Assembly: GCF_000768345.1 (NCBI RefSeq)
Contig: NZ_AVPS01000006.1
Coordinates: forward strand, 186,001-250,000
Length of the DNA stretch: 64,000 nucleotides
Direction of reading: 5' to 3'
DNA from: Lysobacter concretionis Ko07 = DSM 16239
GTDB lineage: Bacteria; Pseudomonadota; Gammaproteobacteria; Xanthomonadales; Xanthomonadaceae
The notes beneath the pieces are model-generated. The model saw only the letters and a list, made by a program, of their open reading frames with translations, did not search any database and had not been told where the DNA came from. This document shows positions 37,814 to 47,921 of the stretch, one piece after another. Each line of letters begins with the position of its first letter. The first letter of the stretch is position 1. A program made the translations under genes and the position numbers.

Positions 37814-38752
37814 CTATCCGGCCGCCAGTGCCAGCCGGATCAACTCCTCGAACCGGCTCTGGTCATAGCGCATCAGGATGGTGGCGTTGTCGATCCCGCC
37901 GTGTTCGCGCTGCCAATCGACCACGGTCGCGCCGCGGGTATGCCGCCCTTCCAGCTCGACCGCCAGCGGGCGCAATGCCAGTTCGGTCGCGCCCTGCGGA
38001 TACAAGGCATGCGCCATGGCCAGGGCATCGGCGGCGAACCAGTCGTTGCCGCGGCGGTCGACCGACCACTCGCGGGTCTTGCGGGAGATGTCACGGAAAA
38101 ATTGCGCGCGCGGACTGTCAGCCTCCAGCCAGGTCACCACCTGCTCGTGCGGCAGGCCGTGGGCAACCGTCGCCTCCCAGTCGACCAGCTCGAACTGCGG
38201 GAACGCGGTCAGCACGATGTGCGCCGCTTCCGGGTCGAAGGCGATGTTGAACTCCGCCGCCGGGGTCATGTTGCCGTGCGCGCTGACCGCGCCGCCCATC
38301 ACCACCAGCCGGCCGATGCGCGACGGCAGGCTCGGGTCCAGCTTGAGCGCCAGCGCCAGATTGGTCAGCGGGCCGAGCGCGACGAGCCGCAGCTTGCCCG
38401 CGTACTGGTGCGACAGGCGCAGGATCGCCAGCGCGGCGTGCTCGGTTTCGGCACGGCGGGTCGACGGGGTGTAGCCGATATCGCCGAATCCGTCCTGGCC
38501 GTGCACGTAGGCGGCATCGAGCGCCGGGTGCAGCAGCGGCCCGGCACAGCCGGCAAACACCGGCACGTCCACGCCGGCCACGTCGCACAATTTCAAAGCA
38601 TTGCCGACCGTGTGCGCCAGGCCCACGTTGCCGGCGGCGATGGTCAGCCCGACCACCTCGTGGCGTTCGTCGTTGAACGCCATCAACAGCGCGAGCGCGT
38701 CGTCGACGCCGGGGTCGGTGTCGATCAGCAGCGGAATCCGGGGTTCAGTCAT
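37814..38752 (-). CDS. Nucleoside hydrolase (inosine/uridine-preferring family)
   Basis: A 312-residue cytoplasmic hydrolase that splits ribonucleosides into base and ribose. The calcium-site motif DTDPGVDDA is at 11-19, with further family segments AAGNVGLAHTVGNAL, LALGPLTNLALAL, VVMGGA and EFNIAFDPEAAHIVL. Complete length for the family. The ATG at 38752 is chosen as it begins right before the first conserved strand (PRIPLLIDTD). It may form an operon with the M28 peptidase gene upstream (73-bp gap), though the two functions are unrelated. Confidence 0.93.
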   Translation of the reverse strand: MTEPRIPLLIDTDPGVDDALALLMAFNDERHEVVGLTIAAGNVGLAHTVGNALKLCDVAGVDVPVFAGCAGPLLHPALDAAYVHGQDGFGDIGYTPSTRRAETEHAALAILRLSHQYAGKLRLVALGPLTNLALALKLDPSLPSRIGRLVVMGGAVSAHGNMTPAAEFNIAFDPEAAHIVLTAFPQFELVDWEATVAHGLPHEQVVTWLEADSPRAQFFRDISRKTREWSVDRRGNDWFAADALAMAHALYPQGATELALRPLAVELEGRHTRGATVVDWQREHGGIDNATILMRYDQSRFEELIRLALAAG

Positions 38753-38825
38753 GAGCGGAAAATCGCCTCTGGTGTCATTCGTTCGTGTGTATGGATCGCA
38801 GGCATGAGTGGCGTCGAAAACCGGC

Positions 38826-40241
38826 TCAGTCGTTGCTTGCGGAGGTAACCGGCGTCTTCGCCTGATAGCCGCCGAAGCTGCCGGCCGCGCCGGGAAACAC
38901 GACCGGGCTTTCGGCGCCATCGACGGACACCGCCGCGACACCGAAGAAGTAGTTGTCGATCACCACGTTGTGCAGGGTGTACTCGGCCACGTCACCGACG
39001 TAGCGGCTGTGGGTCCATTGTGGCTCGGTGGTCAGGCGCCAGTAGATGCGGTAACCGGCGAGATCGGGGGCCTGCGACCTGGCCGGACGGGCCCAGCTGA
39101 GGCTGGTGTCGGCGGTGACCGCACCCTTGATGGCGACCTCCGCCGGCGGTGGCGGTGCACTGGCCAGCCCGGCCAGGGTCACCGCGTTGAGCGCGGTCAG
39201 CTTGGCGGCGTAGGCGAAATCGACACCGTCGATGGTATCGCCGTACACCACGCCGTCTTCGGTGCGCAGGTCCTGGTGCTGGCGGTGGTAATTCTCGTTG
39301 GCCTCCATCACCCGCACGGCCGGCATGCCGAGGTCGTTGAACGGCCGATGGTGGCCACCGCGCCCGAAGCGGTCCAGCCGATAGACCATCATCACGTCCA
39401 GGTTGGGGACGTAGAGATCGGCCATGCGGTCGATGTAACGGGCCAGGTTGCGCGAGGGCGAGTCGACCTCGCCTCCGGTGAAACGGCGCGCGGTCGCCTC
39501 CGCGGCGGTCTCATCGAACCGGGTGCCTTCGGCGAACACGCGGGCGGTGGTGTTGTCGATCACGCCATTGAGGCCGGCGATGTTGCCGATCATGTCGTTG
39601 TTGAGCACCGCCTCGATCCGCCAGCCGTTGTTGCGCGCGTACTCGGCAAGGATCCTGCCGCCGAACAGGCCCTGCTCCTCGCCGGCGAGCGCGGCGTACA
39701 CAATCGAGCCGTTGAACCTGTGCTTCGACAGCACCCGCGCGGCTTCCAGCGTGCCGGCCACACCGGAGGCGTTGTCGTTCGCGCCCGGCGAGTCGGACGT
39801 GAAGTCCATGACGTCGGACACGCGCGAGTCGATGTCGCCGCTCATGATCACGTAGCGCCCGGGATCGCTGGTTCCGCGCTGGATCGCGATCACGCTGACC
39901 ACCTCGACCGGGTCGGGTATGCGGGTCTCGCCGGATACCACGTCACTGACGTAACGCACTTCCAGGCAGCCGCCGCATTCGGCGGAGATGCGTTCGAACT
40001 CGGCCTTGATCCAGCGTCGGGCGGCGCCGATACCACGGGTGTCCGACCCGGTTTCCGACAGGGTGTGGCGGGTACCGAAACCGACCAGGGTGCGGATGTC
40101 GGCCTCGATCCGTCCGGCCGAGGGCGCGATGCCGATCTGTTGCAGCAGCGGCTGCGATGCCGGAGGTACCGGCGCCGGCTGGGCAGCGGACACGGTCACG
40201 GGCAGGCACAACAGCAAGGCGGGAATCGTGAATCGCCGCAT
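38826..40241 (-). CDS. Secreted M28-family zinc peptidase
   Basis: A 471-residue exported aminopeptidase-like protein. The signal peptide is MRRFTIPALLLCLPVTVSAAQ. The M28 catalytic domain shows GANDNASG with the bridging Asp, AGEEQGLFGG with the catalytic and metal Glu, and NNDMIGN. The first ligand position, usually His in a GHxDS motif, is Asp here (SGDIDSRVSD). A fibronectin-III-like C-terminal domain (SLSWARPARSQAPDLAGYRIYWRL) follows. Expected in the periplasm or outside the cell, cleaving peptides. The ATG is chosen by the signal peptide. Confidence 0.9.
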   Translation of the reverse strand: MRRFTIPALLLCLPVTVSAAQPAPVPPASQPLLQQIGIAPSAGRIEADIRTLVGFGTRHTLSETGSDTRGIGAARRWIKAEFERISAECGGCLEVRYVSDVVSGETRIPDPVEVVSVIAIQRGTSDPGRYVIMSGDIDSRVSDVMDFTSDSPGANDNASGVAGTLEAARVLSKHRFNGSIVYAALAGEEQGLFGGRILAEYARNNGWRIEAVLNNDMIGNIAGLNGVIDNTTARVFAEGTRFDETAAEATARRFTGGEVDSPSRNLARYIDRMADLYVPNLDVMMVYRLDRFGRGGHHRPFNDLGMPAVRVMEANENYHRQHQDLRTEDGVVYGDTIDGVDFAYAAKLTALNAVTLAGLASAPPPPAEVAIKGAVTADTSLSWARPARSQAPDLAGYRIYWRLTTEPQWTHSRYVGDVAEYTLHNVVIDNYFFGVAAVSVDGAESPVVFPGAAGSFGGYQAKTPVTSASND

Positions 40242-40823
40242 ACGGGAACTCTCCGTTGACGGAAGGATGACGCCGGTGGGCGCGGGCCGGACACCATACC
40301 GCCGAACGCGCCCCGGCTGGAATGGCTTGGCTGCCGCGGACATCGATCCCCCAATGCGGTTGCAATCGGAGTGCCGGCAGGAAAACGGGGCTTCGTGGAA
40401 CAAAGCGTGGTGTGTGGTGTCAGGGCAGTTCCCGAAGCGGTGGCGGCCGGGTGCTCCGGTCCTTTACGGCGAGTGTCCCCCGGCAACGGGCGCAGGCCGT
40501 TACCTCCTCCTTTATTTCGCCTCCAAGGACCGGGGCACCCGTCTTGCGAGTGAGCAGGGCGGTGTGGAGCTCTTGTACTGGTCGGGGCGCGTTGGGGCCG
40601 GCAAGCCTTCGCAGCGAAGTCAAGGAGGAGGTCTCCGCTGGCAGGCGGGAACCGGGGGACATGAGCGGAGAAGGCCTGCCGGCCACAACGCGGCGCCACA
40701 AACCGGCAAAAGCCCACCGGTCGGCCGGTCAACCAGCCAGCAGGTCAGGAAGCGACCGATCGGGCTGTCCGTCAGACACTTCCGGAACACCCATTTGCAG
40801 CCGGAGGTCTGCCGGAGCCCCGC
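40242..40823. other. 582-bp intergenic region with a long imperfect inverted repeat
   Basis: This region lies between the M28 peptidase and recG ends, and no convincing gene is seen. A long imperfect inverted repeat spans about 40460-40675: GTCCCCCGG (40475-40483) pairs with CCGGGGGAC (40652-40660), CCTCCTCCTT (40503-40512) with AAGGAGGAGG (40622-40631), and TTCGC/AAGG blocks pair inside, around a loop of about 75 bases. Short open frames on both strands through it are not recognisable. It could be a MITE-like element or a structured RNA. Confidence 0.6.
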
Positions 40824-42992
40824 TCAGGCTCCTGCATAGCGCACCGCGGACCCAACCCAGCGCGCGACGATGCGGTCGGCGGTATCGGGGGCGTCGACAA
40901 GCAGTTGCTCGGCCAGCGCATGCACCTGCGGCAGCAGGTCGGCATCACGCACGAGGTCGGCCAGACGGAACTCGGCCAGGCCGGTCTGGCGGGTGCCCAG
41001 CAGTTCGCCGGGACCGCGCAGCTCCAGATCCTTCTCGGCGATCACGAACCCGTCGCTGGTCTCGCGCATCGTCTCCAGCCGCTGCCGCGCCAGCATCGAC
41101 AACGGCGAGCGGTACAGCAGCACGCAGCTGGATTCCGCACTGCCGCGCCCCACCCGGCCCCGCAGCTGATGCAGTTGCGCCAGGCCGAGCCGCTCGGCGT
41201 TCTCGATGATCATCAGCGAGGCGTTGGCGACGTCCACCCCGACCTCGATCACCGTGGTCGCCACCAGCAGGTCGATCCGGCCGGCCTTGAACGCGGCCAT
41301 CGTGGCCTGCTTCTCGGCCGGCTTCATGCGGCCGTGGACGAGGCCGATGCCGAGCTCCGGCAGTTGCGCCGACAACGCCTCGAACGTGGTCTGCGCGGCC
41401 TGGGCTTCGATTTTCATTGACGCGCCATTCATCGCCGCGCCGGGCTTGTCGCCTTCCTCCGGCTCATCGATCAGGGTGCAGATCCAGTACGCCTGCCGGC
41501 CCTGCGCGCAGGCGACGCGGATGCGCTCGACCAGCTCCGGGCGACGCTCGCTGCTCAATGCGACCGTCTGCACCGGCGTGCGGCCCGGTGGCAATTCGTC
41601 GATCGAAGACACATCGAGGTCGGCATAGGCCGACATCGCCAGGGTGCGCGGGATCGGGGTCGCGGTCATGACCAGCTGGTGCGGAACGATGGCGCCGGGA
41701 CCATCGCCCCCGCCGACGCCCTTGTCGCGCAGAGCCAGGCGCTGGTGCACGCCGAAACGGTGCTGTTCGTCGATGATCGCCAGCGCCAGGTCATGGAACA
41801 CCACGCCCTCCTGCATCAGCGCATGGGTCCCCACGACCATCGGCGCCTCGCCGGACGCGACCTGCGCAAGCACCTGTGCGCGCGCCTTGCCGGTGACCTT
41901 GCCCGCGAGCCAGGCGATCGGGATGCCCAATGGCTCCAGCCAGCCACGCAGATTGGCCAGGTGTTGCTCGGCCAGCAGTTCCGTCGGCGCCATCAGCGCG
42001 GCCTGCTTGCCGCCGGCCACCGCCACCATCGCCGCCATCGCCGCCACCACGGTCTTGCCCGAGCCCACGTCGCCCTGCACCAGCCGCAGCATCGGCGAAG
42101 GCCGGGCCAGATCGAGAAGGATTTCATCGAAGACGCGCTGCTGCGCGCCGGTCAGGCGGAACGGCAGGTCGTCACGCAGCCGTGCGGCCAGCCCGGTGTC
42201 GGCCAGTACCGGCGCGGCATGCGCCTGCTGGGCCATGCGCTGGCGGCGCAGGCTGAGGTGATGGGCCAGCAGCTCCTCCAGCGCGAGCCGGCGCTGGGCC
42301 GGGTGGGTGCCGGCCAGCAACGCGGCGACATCGGCATCCCGCGGCGGCCGGTGCACCGTCAGCAACGCCTTGCGCAGCGACGGCAGGCGCAACGGCTCGC
42401 GCAATGCATCCGGCAGCAATTCGAGCGATTCGTCGTCGGGCAGGCGATCCAGGGCCAGGCCGATCAACCGCCGCAGCGACACCGGCCCGATGCCCTCGAC
42501 GGCCGGGTAGACCGGATCCAGCGCGTCGCCGAGCTCGTCACCGGCCGCCGCACCGAGCACCTGGTAACTGGGGTGCACGATCTCCAGGCCGTGCAGGCCG
42601 GGACGCGGCGTGCCGTAGCAGCGCACCCGCGCGCCCGGCTGGAACTGGGCGACCTGGGCGGCGCGGAAATGGAAGAAACGCAGCACCAGGGTGGCTTGTG
42701 AGCCATCGCCGATCGCCACCCGCAGCATCGGCCGGTAACGGAAGCCACGCTCGACCGCCTCCACCCGGCCTTCGACCTGGGCGGCGACGCCCGGCTGCAA
42801 GGCACGGATCGGGGTCAGCCGGGTGCGGTCCTCGTACTGCCGCGGCAGTTGCAGCCACAGGTCCTGCAGGCAGGTCATCCCGCGGGCGGCCAGTTTTTCG
42901 GCCACCTTGGGACCGCAGCCGGCCAATGCCGTCAGCGGGGTATCGCCGACCGCCGCAAGCGCGGGCGCCGGCCCGGTGGTGCGTCTAGCCAA
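40824..42992 (-). CDS. recG: ATP-dependent DNA helicase RecG
   Basis: A 722-residue helicase that remodels stalled replication forks and branched DNA. N-terminal wedge/OB domain ([35 protein letters not shown]), Walker [13 protein letters not shown] box ([12 protein letters not shown]), [10 protein letters not shown], and motifs V-VI ([24 protein letters not shown]). Complete for the family. The start is a TTG overlapping the ridA stop by 8 bp, giving MARRTTG; the next candidate start would lose part of the N-terminus. Confidence 0.96.
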   Translation of the reverse strand: MARRTTGPAPALAAVGDTPLTALAGCGPKVAEKLAARGMTCLQDLWLQLPRQYEDRTRLTPIRALQPGVAAQVEGRVEAVERGFRYRPMLRVAIGDGSQATLVLRFFHFRAAQVAQFQPGARVRCYGTPRPGLHGLEIVHPSYQVLGAAAGDELGDALDPVYPAVEGIGPVSLRRLIGLALDRLPDDESLELLPDALREPLRLPSLRKALLTVHRPPRDADVAALLAGTHPAQRRLALEELLAHHLSLRRQRMAQQAHAAPVLADTGLAARLRDDLPFRLTGAQQRVFDEILLDLARPSPMLRLVQGDVGSGKTVVAAMAAMVAVAGGKQAALMAPTELLAEQHLANLRGWLEPLGIPIAWLAGKVTGKARAQVLAQVASGEAPMVVGTHALMQEGVVFHDLALAIIDEQHRFGVHQRLALRDKGVGGGDGPGAIVPHQLVMTATPIPRTLAMSAYADLDVSSIDELPPGRTPVQTVALSSERRPELVERIRVACAQGRQAYWICTLIDEPEEGDKPGAAMNGASMKIEAQAAQTTFEALSAQLPELGIGLVHGRMKPAEKQATMAAFKAGRIDLLVATTVIEVGVDVANASLMIIENAERLGLAQLHQLRGRVGRGSAESSCVLLYRSPLSMLARQRLETMRETSDGFVIAEKDLELRGPGELLGTRQTGLAEFRLADLVRDADLLPQVHALAEQLLVDAPDTADRIVARWVGSAVRYAGA

Positions 42993-43368
42993 GAACCAGG
43001 ATCGCGTCGACCTCGAACGCCGCGCCCTTGGGCAGGCCGGATACCTCGATCGTCGAACGCGCCGGATAAGGCGCCTGGAAGTACTCGGCCATCACTGCGT
43101 TGACGGCGCCGAAGTCGCCCAGGTCGGTCAGGTACAGACCCAGCCGTGCGACCTGCGCCAGCGAGCCGCCGGCGGCTTCGCAGACCGCCTTGAGGTTGTC
43201 GAACGAACGGCGCGCCTGCGCGGCCACATCGCCCGGCACGATCTCGCCGGTGGCCGGATCCAGCGGGATCTGGCCGGACAGGAACACCGTGTCGCCCATG
43301 CGGACGGCTTGCGAATACGGACCGATCGCAGCGGGGGCGAGGTCGGTGTGGATCGGGGTACGGGACAT
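42985..43368 (-). CDS. ridA: RidA family reactive enamine/imine deaminase
   Basis: A 127-residue YjgF/RidA protein that hydrolyses reactive 2-aminoacrylate intermediates made by PLP enzymes. Signatures: [27 protein letters not shown], and the C-terminal block [24 protein letters not shown] with the substrate-binding Arg and conserved Glu. The ATG at 43368 fits the usual start ([12 protein letters not shown]). It sits between spoT and recG, as often in this family of bacteria. Confidence 0.95.
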   Translation of the reverse strand: MSRTPIHTDLAPAAIGPYSQAVRMGDTVFLSGQIPLDPATGEIVPGDVAAQARRSFDNLKAVCEAAGGSLAQVARLGLYLTDLGDFGAVNAVMAEYFQAPYPARSTIEVSGLPKGAAFEVDAILVLG

Positions 43369-43416
43369 GCGGGCTCCAACAATGGCGGTATCAGGCTGCA
43401 TTGTAGAAGCGACGGC

Positions 43417-45615
43417 CTAGATCCGCTGCACGCCCAACACCACGCTGAGCCGGCGCACCTTGCGGATCACGTCGGCCAGGTGGCGACGGTCCCGCACCTC
43501 GATGGAGAACCGCAGGATCGCGATGTTGGTGTCGCGGTCGAGGTACTCCACCCGGTCGATATTGGACTGGGCATCGGCGATCGCGGCGGCCACCTGGGCG
43601 AGCGCACCGGGCCGGTTGTCCACTTCGATCCGCAACGCGGCGCTGAAATCGCCGGTGACGGTGCGATCCCAGCCGATCGGCACCCAGCGATCCGGCGACT
43701 TGCGGTACTCGGCCACGTTCGGGCAATCCAGCCGGTGCACCACGATGCCCTTGCCGGCGGTGTGATACCCCATGATCTCGTCGCCCGGCACCGGCATGCA
43801 GCAATTGGCGAAGCTGAACACGCCGCGCTCCGCACCGGTGATCAGGATCTTCTCCTGGGTCATCGCGGTATGCGCACGTTTGGCGGCTCCCGGCTCGCGC
43901 TGTTCCCCGGGCTCGCTGGCGAGGATGTAGGCGACCTTGCTGGGCATCTTGTTGCCCAGTGCGATGTCGGCCAGCAGCGCTTCCAGCCGCGGGTATTTCC
44001 CTTCCTGCAGGTAGTCGTCCATGCGCGCGGCCGGCACCCGTTCCAGCGAACTGCCGAGGGCTTCCAGCGCGCGATCCAGCATGCGGTGGCCGAGTTGCAC
44101 CGCATCCTCGTGGCCGATCTGCTTGAGCTGTTGCCGGATCGCGGTGCGGGCCTTGCCCGAGACCACGAACTCCAGCCACTGCGGCTTGGGCGTGGAGGAC
44201 TTGGCGGTGATGATCTCCACCCGCTCGCCGTTCGCCAGCCGCGTGCGCAATGGCACCAGCCGGCCATCCACGCGCGCGGCGACCGCCTGGTTGCCGACAT
44301 CGGTATGCACCGCGTAGGCGAAATCGACCGCGGTCGAATTACGCGGCAGCGAGAGGATGTCCCCCTTCGGCGAGAACAGATAGACCTCGTCCGGGAACAG
44401 GTCGACCTTGACGTTTTCAAGGAATTCCAGCGACGAGCCGGCGTCATGCTGCGATTCCACCAGCCCGCTGATCCAGTTGTAGGCCCGGCTCTGGGCGCTG
44501 TTGGGACCGTCGCTGGCGTCCTTGCCCTCCTTGTAGGCCCAGTGCGCGGCGATGCCCTTCTCCGCGATGAGATCCATCTCCTCGGTGCGCAGCTGGACCT
44601 CGATCGGCGAGCCGTAGGGCCCGAACAGCACCGTGTGCAGCGACTGGTAGCCGTTGGCCTTGGGAATGGCGATGAAATCGCGGAAGCGCGAATCCAGCGG
44701 CTTGTAGGTTGCGTGCACCACGCCCAGCGCGTGATAGCAGTCGGCCACCGTGCGCAACACGATGCGGTAGCCGAACACGTCCATCACCTGGGCAAAGCTT
44801 TTTCCTTCCGCGCGCATCTTGGTGTAGATGCTCCACGGCGACTTGACCCGGCTGATCAGGCGATGCTTCAGCTTCTCCTTCGCCAGCCGCTGGGCCAGGT
44901 TGGCCTCGATCTGCACCAGCGCCTCGCGGCGCACCACCGGCTCGGCTCGGATGCGCTTTTCCAGCACGGCATGGCGGCGCGGGTACAGGGCCCGGAAACC
45001 CAGGTCCTGCAGTTCCGCCTTGATCAGGTTCATGCCCAGCCGCTGCGCGATCGGCGCATAGATCTCCAGCGTTTCCCGGGCGATGCGCTGGCGCGATCTG
45101 GGATCCTTCGCACCCAGCGTGCGCATGTTGTGCAGACGGTCGGCCAGCTTGATCAGGATCACCCGCAGATCGCGCGACATCGCCAGCAGCATCTTGCGGA
45201 AGCTCTCGGCATTGGCTTCCTGGCGGTCGCGGAACTGCAGCTTGTCGAGCTTGGTGACCCCGTCGACCAGCTCGGCCACGGTCGGGCCGAACGCCGCAGT
45301 GATGTCGTCCCGGGTCAGCGCCGTGTCTTCGATCGTGTCGTGCAGGATCGCGGCCAGCAGCGTTTCCACGTCCAGCCCCTGCTCGGCCAGCACGCGTGCG
45401 ACCGCGACAGGGTGGGTGATGTACGGCTCGCCGGAGCTGCGCACCTGGCCCGCATGCGCGGTCGCGCCCATCGCCCAGGCGCGGCGCAACAGTGCGCGCT
45501 GGGACTCGTCGAGGTAGCCGGCAACCCGTTCCAGTTCGAGCATGTCGTCGGGCAGCGCCGTGGCATCCACGACGAGGGGCTCGGAAAGGCTACAGGCAGG
45601 CTCGAAAGAAGTCAT
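43417..45615 (-). CDS. spoT: Bifunctional (p)ppGpp synthetase/hydrolase
   Basis: A 732-residue RSH enzyme that makes and degrades the stringent-response alarmone. The hydrolase domain has HDTIEDT (92-98). The synthetase region has RVKSPWSIYTKM and FGYRIVL, then IPKANGYQSLHT and EVQLRTEEMD. A TGS domain (KGDILSLPRNSTAVDFAYAVHTDVG), a conserved-Cys region (FANCCMPVPGDEIMGY) and a C-terminal ACT domain (VDNRPGALAQVAAAIAD) follow. The hydrolase motif is intact, so it is SpoT rather than RelA. It lies downstream of rpoZ, with a hairpin between them. Confidence 0.96.
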   Translation of the reverse strand: MTSFEPACSLSEPLVVDATALPDDMLELERVAGYLDESQRALLRRAWAMGATAHAGQVRSSGEPYITHPVAVARVLAEQGLDVETLLAAILHDTIEDTALTRDDITAAFGPTVAELVDGVTKLDKLQFRDRQEANAESFRKMLLAMSRDLRVILIKLADRLHNMRTLGAKDPRSRQRIARETLEIYAPIAQRLGMNLIKAELQDLGFRALYPRRHAVLEKRIRAEPVVRREALVQIEANLAQRLAKEKLKHRLISRVKSPWSIYTKMRAEGKSFAQVMDVFGYRIVLRTVADCYHALGVVHATYKPLDSRFRDFIAIPKANGYQSLHTVLFGPYGSPIEVQLRTEEMDLIAEKGIAAHWAYKEGKDASDGPNSAQSRAYNWISGLVESQHDAGSSLEFLENVKVDLFPDEVYLFSPKGDILSLPRNSTAVDFAYAVHTDVGNQAVAARVDGRLVPLRTRLANGERVEIITAKSSTPKPQWLEFVVSGKARTAIRQQLKQIGHEDAVQLGHRMLDRALEALGSSLERVPAARMDDYLQEGKYPRLEALLADIALGNKMPSKVAYILASEPGEQREPGAAKRAHTAMTQEKILITGAERGVFSFANCCMPVPGDEIMGYHTAGKGIVVHRLDCPNVAEYRKSPDRWVPIGWDRTVTGDFSAALRIEVDNRPGALAQVAAAIADAQSNIDRVEYLDRDTNIAILRFSIEVRDRRHLADVIRKVRRLSVVLGVQRI

Positions 45616-45790
45616 GGGATCAATCTACGCGTCAGGCGGAGCGCGGCGCAACGCATTTGCCGCCTCGCTCCGGCCTGGTGGGGTGGAGTTCACGATCTTC
45701 GCGACTGGAGCCGGAACACGCGCTTCAGGCCATGTCTTCCGAACCCGTCTTCCAGAGCCCGCCTTGCCTACCGGTACTCCGGATACAGAA

Positions 45791-45811
45791 GGCCCCGCAC
45801 GAGGCGGGGCC
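45791..45811 (-). terminator. GC-rich hairpin between rpoZ and spoT
   Basis: The 8-bp stem GGCCCCGC / GCGGGGCC has a 5-base loop, 81 bp after the rpoZ stop. On the minus strand it is followed by TTCTGT, only a weak T-run. It may end or attenuate the gmk-rpoZ transcript before spoT. Confidence 0.6.
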
Positions 45812-45891
45812 ATTGAGCTGCAGCGCGGCCGGTCGACCGGCGCGATGGCGTTGACACGCCGGGTTGGAGCACTGTCCCGCAGGCTGCGGTA

Positions 45892-46191
45892 TCAGTCGTC
45901 GCCCTTGGCGAGATCGTCGTCGGTGACCACCTCGGCGGCGGCCCATTCCAGCGCTTCGCGCTCCTTGCGCGCCCGCTCGGACTTCTCGACCGCATCGATG
46001 TACTCGGCGTCGATCTGGCGCGCGGCGATCTCGCGCAGGGCGAGCACGGTCGGCTTGTCGTTGGCTTCGCTGTTGTCCAGCTTGGGCTCGACACCGTTGG
46101 CCAGCTGGCGGGCGCGTTTGGCGGCCATCATGACGAGTTCGAAGCGGTTGTCGACCACTTGCAGGCAATCTTCTACGGTGATGCGGGCCAT
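45892..46191 (-). CDS. rpoZ: RNA polymerase omega subunit
   Basis: A 99-residue RNA polymerase subunit that helps fold the beta-prime subunit and, with it, forms a ppGpp site. The typical start [30 protein letters not shown] and [10 protein letters not shown] are present, with a longer acidic tail ([13 protein letters not shown]). The ATG lies 13 codons inside a longer frame and has GGAGCTC before it on the coding strand. Gene order gmk-rpoZ-spoT is the common gammaproteobacterial one. Confidence 0.96.
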   Translation of the reverse strand: MARITVEDCLQVVDNRFELVMMAAKRARQLANGVEPKLDNSEANDKPTVLALREIAARQIDAEYIDAVEKSERARKEREALEWAAAEVVTDDDLAKGDD

Positions 46192-46297
46192 GGAGCTCCT
46201 GGCGGCCGGCAGGCCGTCATGCGTACACAAAGGGGACGGAATTGTAGCGATTCACCGGCCGGCAAGCAAGTTGGCACTTGGGAATCAATCAGTTAGA

Positions 46298-46927
46298 TCA
46301 ATCCTGTTCATCTGCGAGCAGGGCCATGATCAGCTTGCCGTGGCGGGCGACCTGGGCCTCGCGGCGCAGCCGGCTGGCGGTGAAGATCGCGCACATCTCG
46401 TCAACCGCGGTATCGAAGTGCTCGTTGACGATGACGTAATCGAACTCGCCGTAGTGCGACATCTCCTCGCGCGCGGCGGCCAGGCGACGGGCGATGACCT
46501 CCTCGCTGTCCTGCCCGCGGGTGCGCATGCGCTGCTCCAGCGCGGCCCGCGACGGCGGCAGGATGAACACGCTGACCGCACCGGGCACCTTGCTGCGCAC
46601 CTGGCGCGCGCCCTGCCAGTCGATTTCCAGCAGCACGTCCTTGCCGGCGGCCAGTTGCGGCTCGACCGACTGGCGTGCGGTGCCCTTCCAGTCGCCGTGC
46701 ACGCGCGCGTGCTCGAACAGGTCGCCCGCGGCGACCATGCGCTCGAACCCGGCCTCGTCGACGAAGTGGTAATGCTCGCCATCCAGCTCGCGCGGGCGCG
46801 CCGGACGGGACGTGAACGAGACCGACAGGCGGATGTTCGGGTCGCGCGCCAGCACCGCGTTGACGATGCTGGACTTGCCCGCACCCGACGGCGCCGCAAC
46901 GATGTACAGGGTTCCGCGCATGGTCAT
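46298..46927 (-). CDS. gmk: Guanylate kinase
   Basis: A 209-residue kinase converting GMP to GDP with ATP. P-loop APSGAGKSS (12-20), GMP-binding segment SFTSRPARPRELDGEHYHFVDEAGF, and lid region around RMRTRGQDSEEVIARRL. Complete length. The ATG at 46927 gives MTMRGTLY; a second ATG two codons later is also possible. It follows yicC with a 27-bp gap. Confidence 0.96.
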   Translation of the reverse strand: MTMRGTLYIVAAPSGAGKSSIVNAVLARDPNIRLSVSFTSRPARPRELDGEHYHFVDEAGFERMVAAGDLFEHARVHGDWKGTARQSVEPQLAAGKDVLLEIDWQGARQVRSKVPGAVSVFILPPSRAALEQRMRTRGQDSEEVIARRLAAAREEMSHYGEFDYVIVNEHFDTAVDEMCAIFTASRLRREAQVARHGKLIMALLADEQD

Positions 46928-46954
46928 CGGATGGTCGTCCTCATTGCCTGCCGG

Positions 46955-47815
46955 CTACTCAATGTTCTGGATCTGTTCGCGGACCTGGTCGATCAGGACC
47001 TTGAGCTCGATCGCCGCGGCCGAACTGCGCGCATCGACCGACTTGGAACCCAGCGTGTTCGCCTCGCGGTTGAACTCCTGCAGCAGGAAGTCGAGCCGGC
47101 GGCCGACGGCCTCGCGCAGGTTCAGCACCCGCCGCGCTTCGGCCACGTGCGAGTCGAGCCGGTCGAGCTCCTCGTCGACATCGAGTTTCTGCAGCCACAT
47201 CACCAGTTCCTGCTCCATCCGGCCCGGATCGACCGGTTGGGCGAGGTCGGCCAGGCGGGCCTCCAGCTTGGCACGCTGGCCGGCGCGGATCACGGGCATC
47301 AGCTCACGCACCTGCGCGGCGATCGCGGCGATGCCGTCGATGCGCTCGCCGATGCCGGTCGCCAGCTTGCCGCCCTCGCGCTCACGCGCGGCGATGAACT
47401 CGTCCAGCACCTCATCCAGCAACCCCAGCGCCTGCGCCTGCAAGGCCGCGGCGTCGGTCGCCGGCGCCTGCAGCACGCCGGGGAACTGCAGCAGCTGGGT
47501 GAATTCGACCCGCAGGCCGGGGAACGGCGATGCCAGCTCCTGCGCCAGCCTTGCCAACTCGGCCAGCCGCGCCGGATCGGCATGCAATCCGCCCTCGCCT
47601 TCCGGCGAACGCAGCCGCAGGGTGACGTCGAGCTTGCCGCGGCTGATGCGCGCGGCGATGCGCTCGCGCAGCACCGGTTCCAACGCGCGCAGGTCGTCGT
47701 GCAGGCGCACGCCGATCTCCAGGAAACGGTGGTTGACCGAGCGCAGCTCGCAACCCAGCGTGCCCCATTCGGTGACGCGCTCGCCGTTGGCGAAGGCGGT
47801 CATGCTGCGGATCAT
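46955..47815 (-). CDS. yicC: YicC family endoribonuclease-like protein
   Basis: A 286-residue YicC/YloC protein. The N-terminus MIRSMTAFANGE and NHRFLEIGVRL, and the C-terminal FLLQEFNREANTLGSKS with IELKVLIDQVREQIQNIE, are hallmarks. YicC members are reported as RNA-cleaving proteins tied to stationary phase and sRNA decay. The chosen ATG has AGGAA eight bases upstream. It starts the leftward yicC-gmk-rpoZ series and is divergent from rph across 106 bp. Confidence 0.95.
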   Translation of the reverse strand: MIRSMTAFANGERVTEWGTLGCELRSVNHRFLEIGVRLHDDLRALEPVLRERIAARISRGKLDVTLRLRSPEGEGGLHADPARLAELARLAQELASPFPGLRVEFTQLLQFPGVLQAPATDAAALQAQALGLLDEVLDEFIAAREREGGKLATGIGERIDGIAAIAAQVRELMPVIRAGQRAKLEARLADLAQPVDPGRMEQELVMWLQKLDVDEELDRLDSHVAEARRVLNLREAVGRRLDFLLQEFNREANTLGSKSVDARSSAAAIELKVLIDQVREQIQNIE

Positions 47816-47921
47816 TCGCAATTTCCTGTAATGAGCGGACGGACCGCGGCCGGAGGGCCGTGGGGGACGAATGGTAAACTCGCGCCCCCGAAACCCCCTA
47901 ACTTCCACGGCAGTGCGCACC

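Noticed and set aside
40420-40701. 93-codon minus-strand frame in the gap next to recG
   Set aside because: It runs through the imperfect inverted repeat and has no recognisable family or good ribosome-binding site.
43417-45615. Annotation as RelA
   Set aside because: The HD hydrolase motif HDxxED is intact, which marks SpoT-type bifunctional enzymes.
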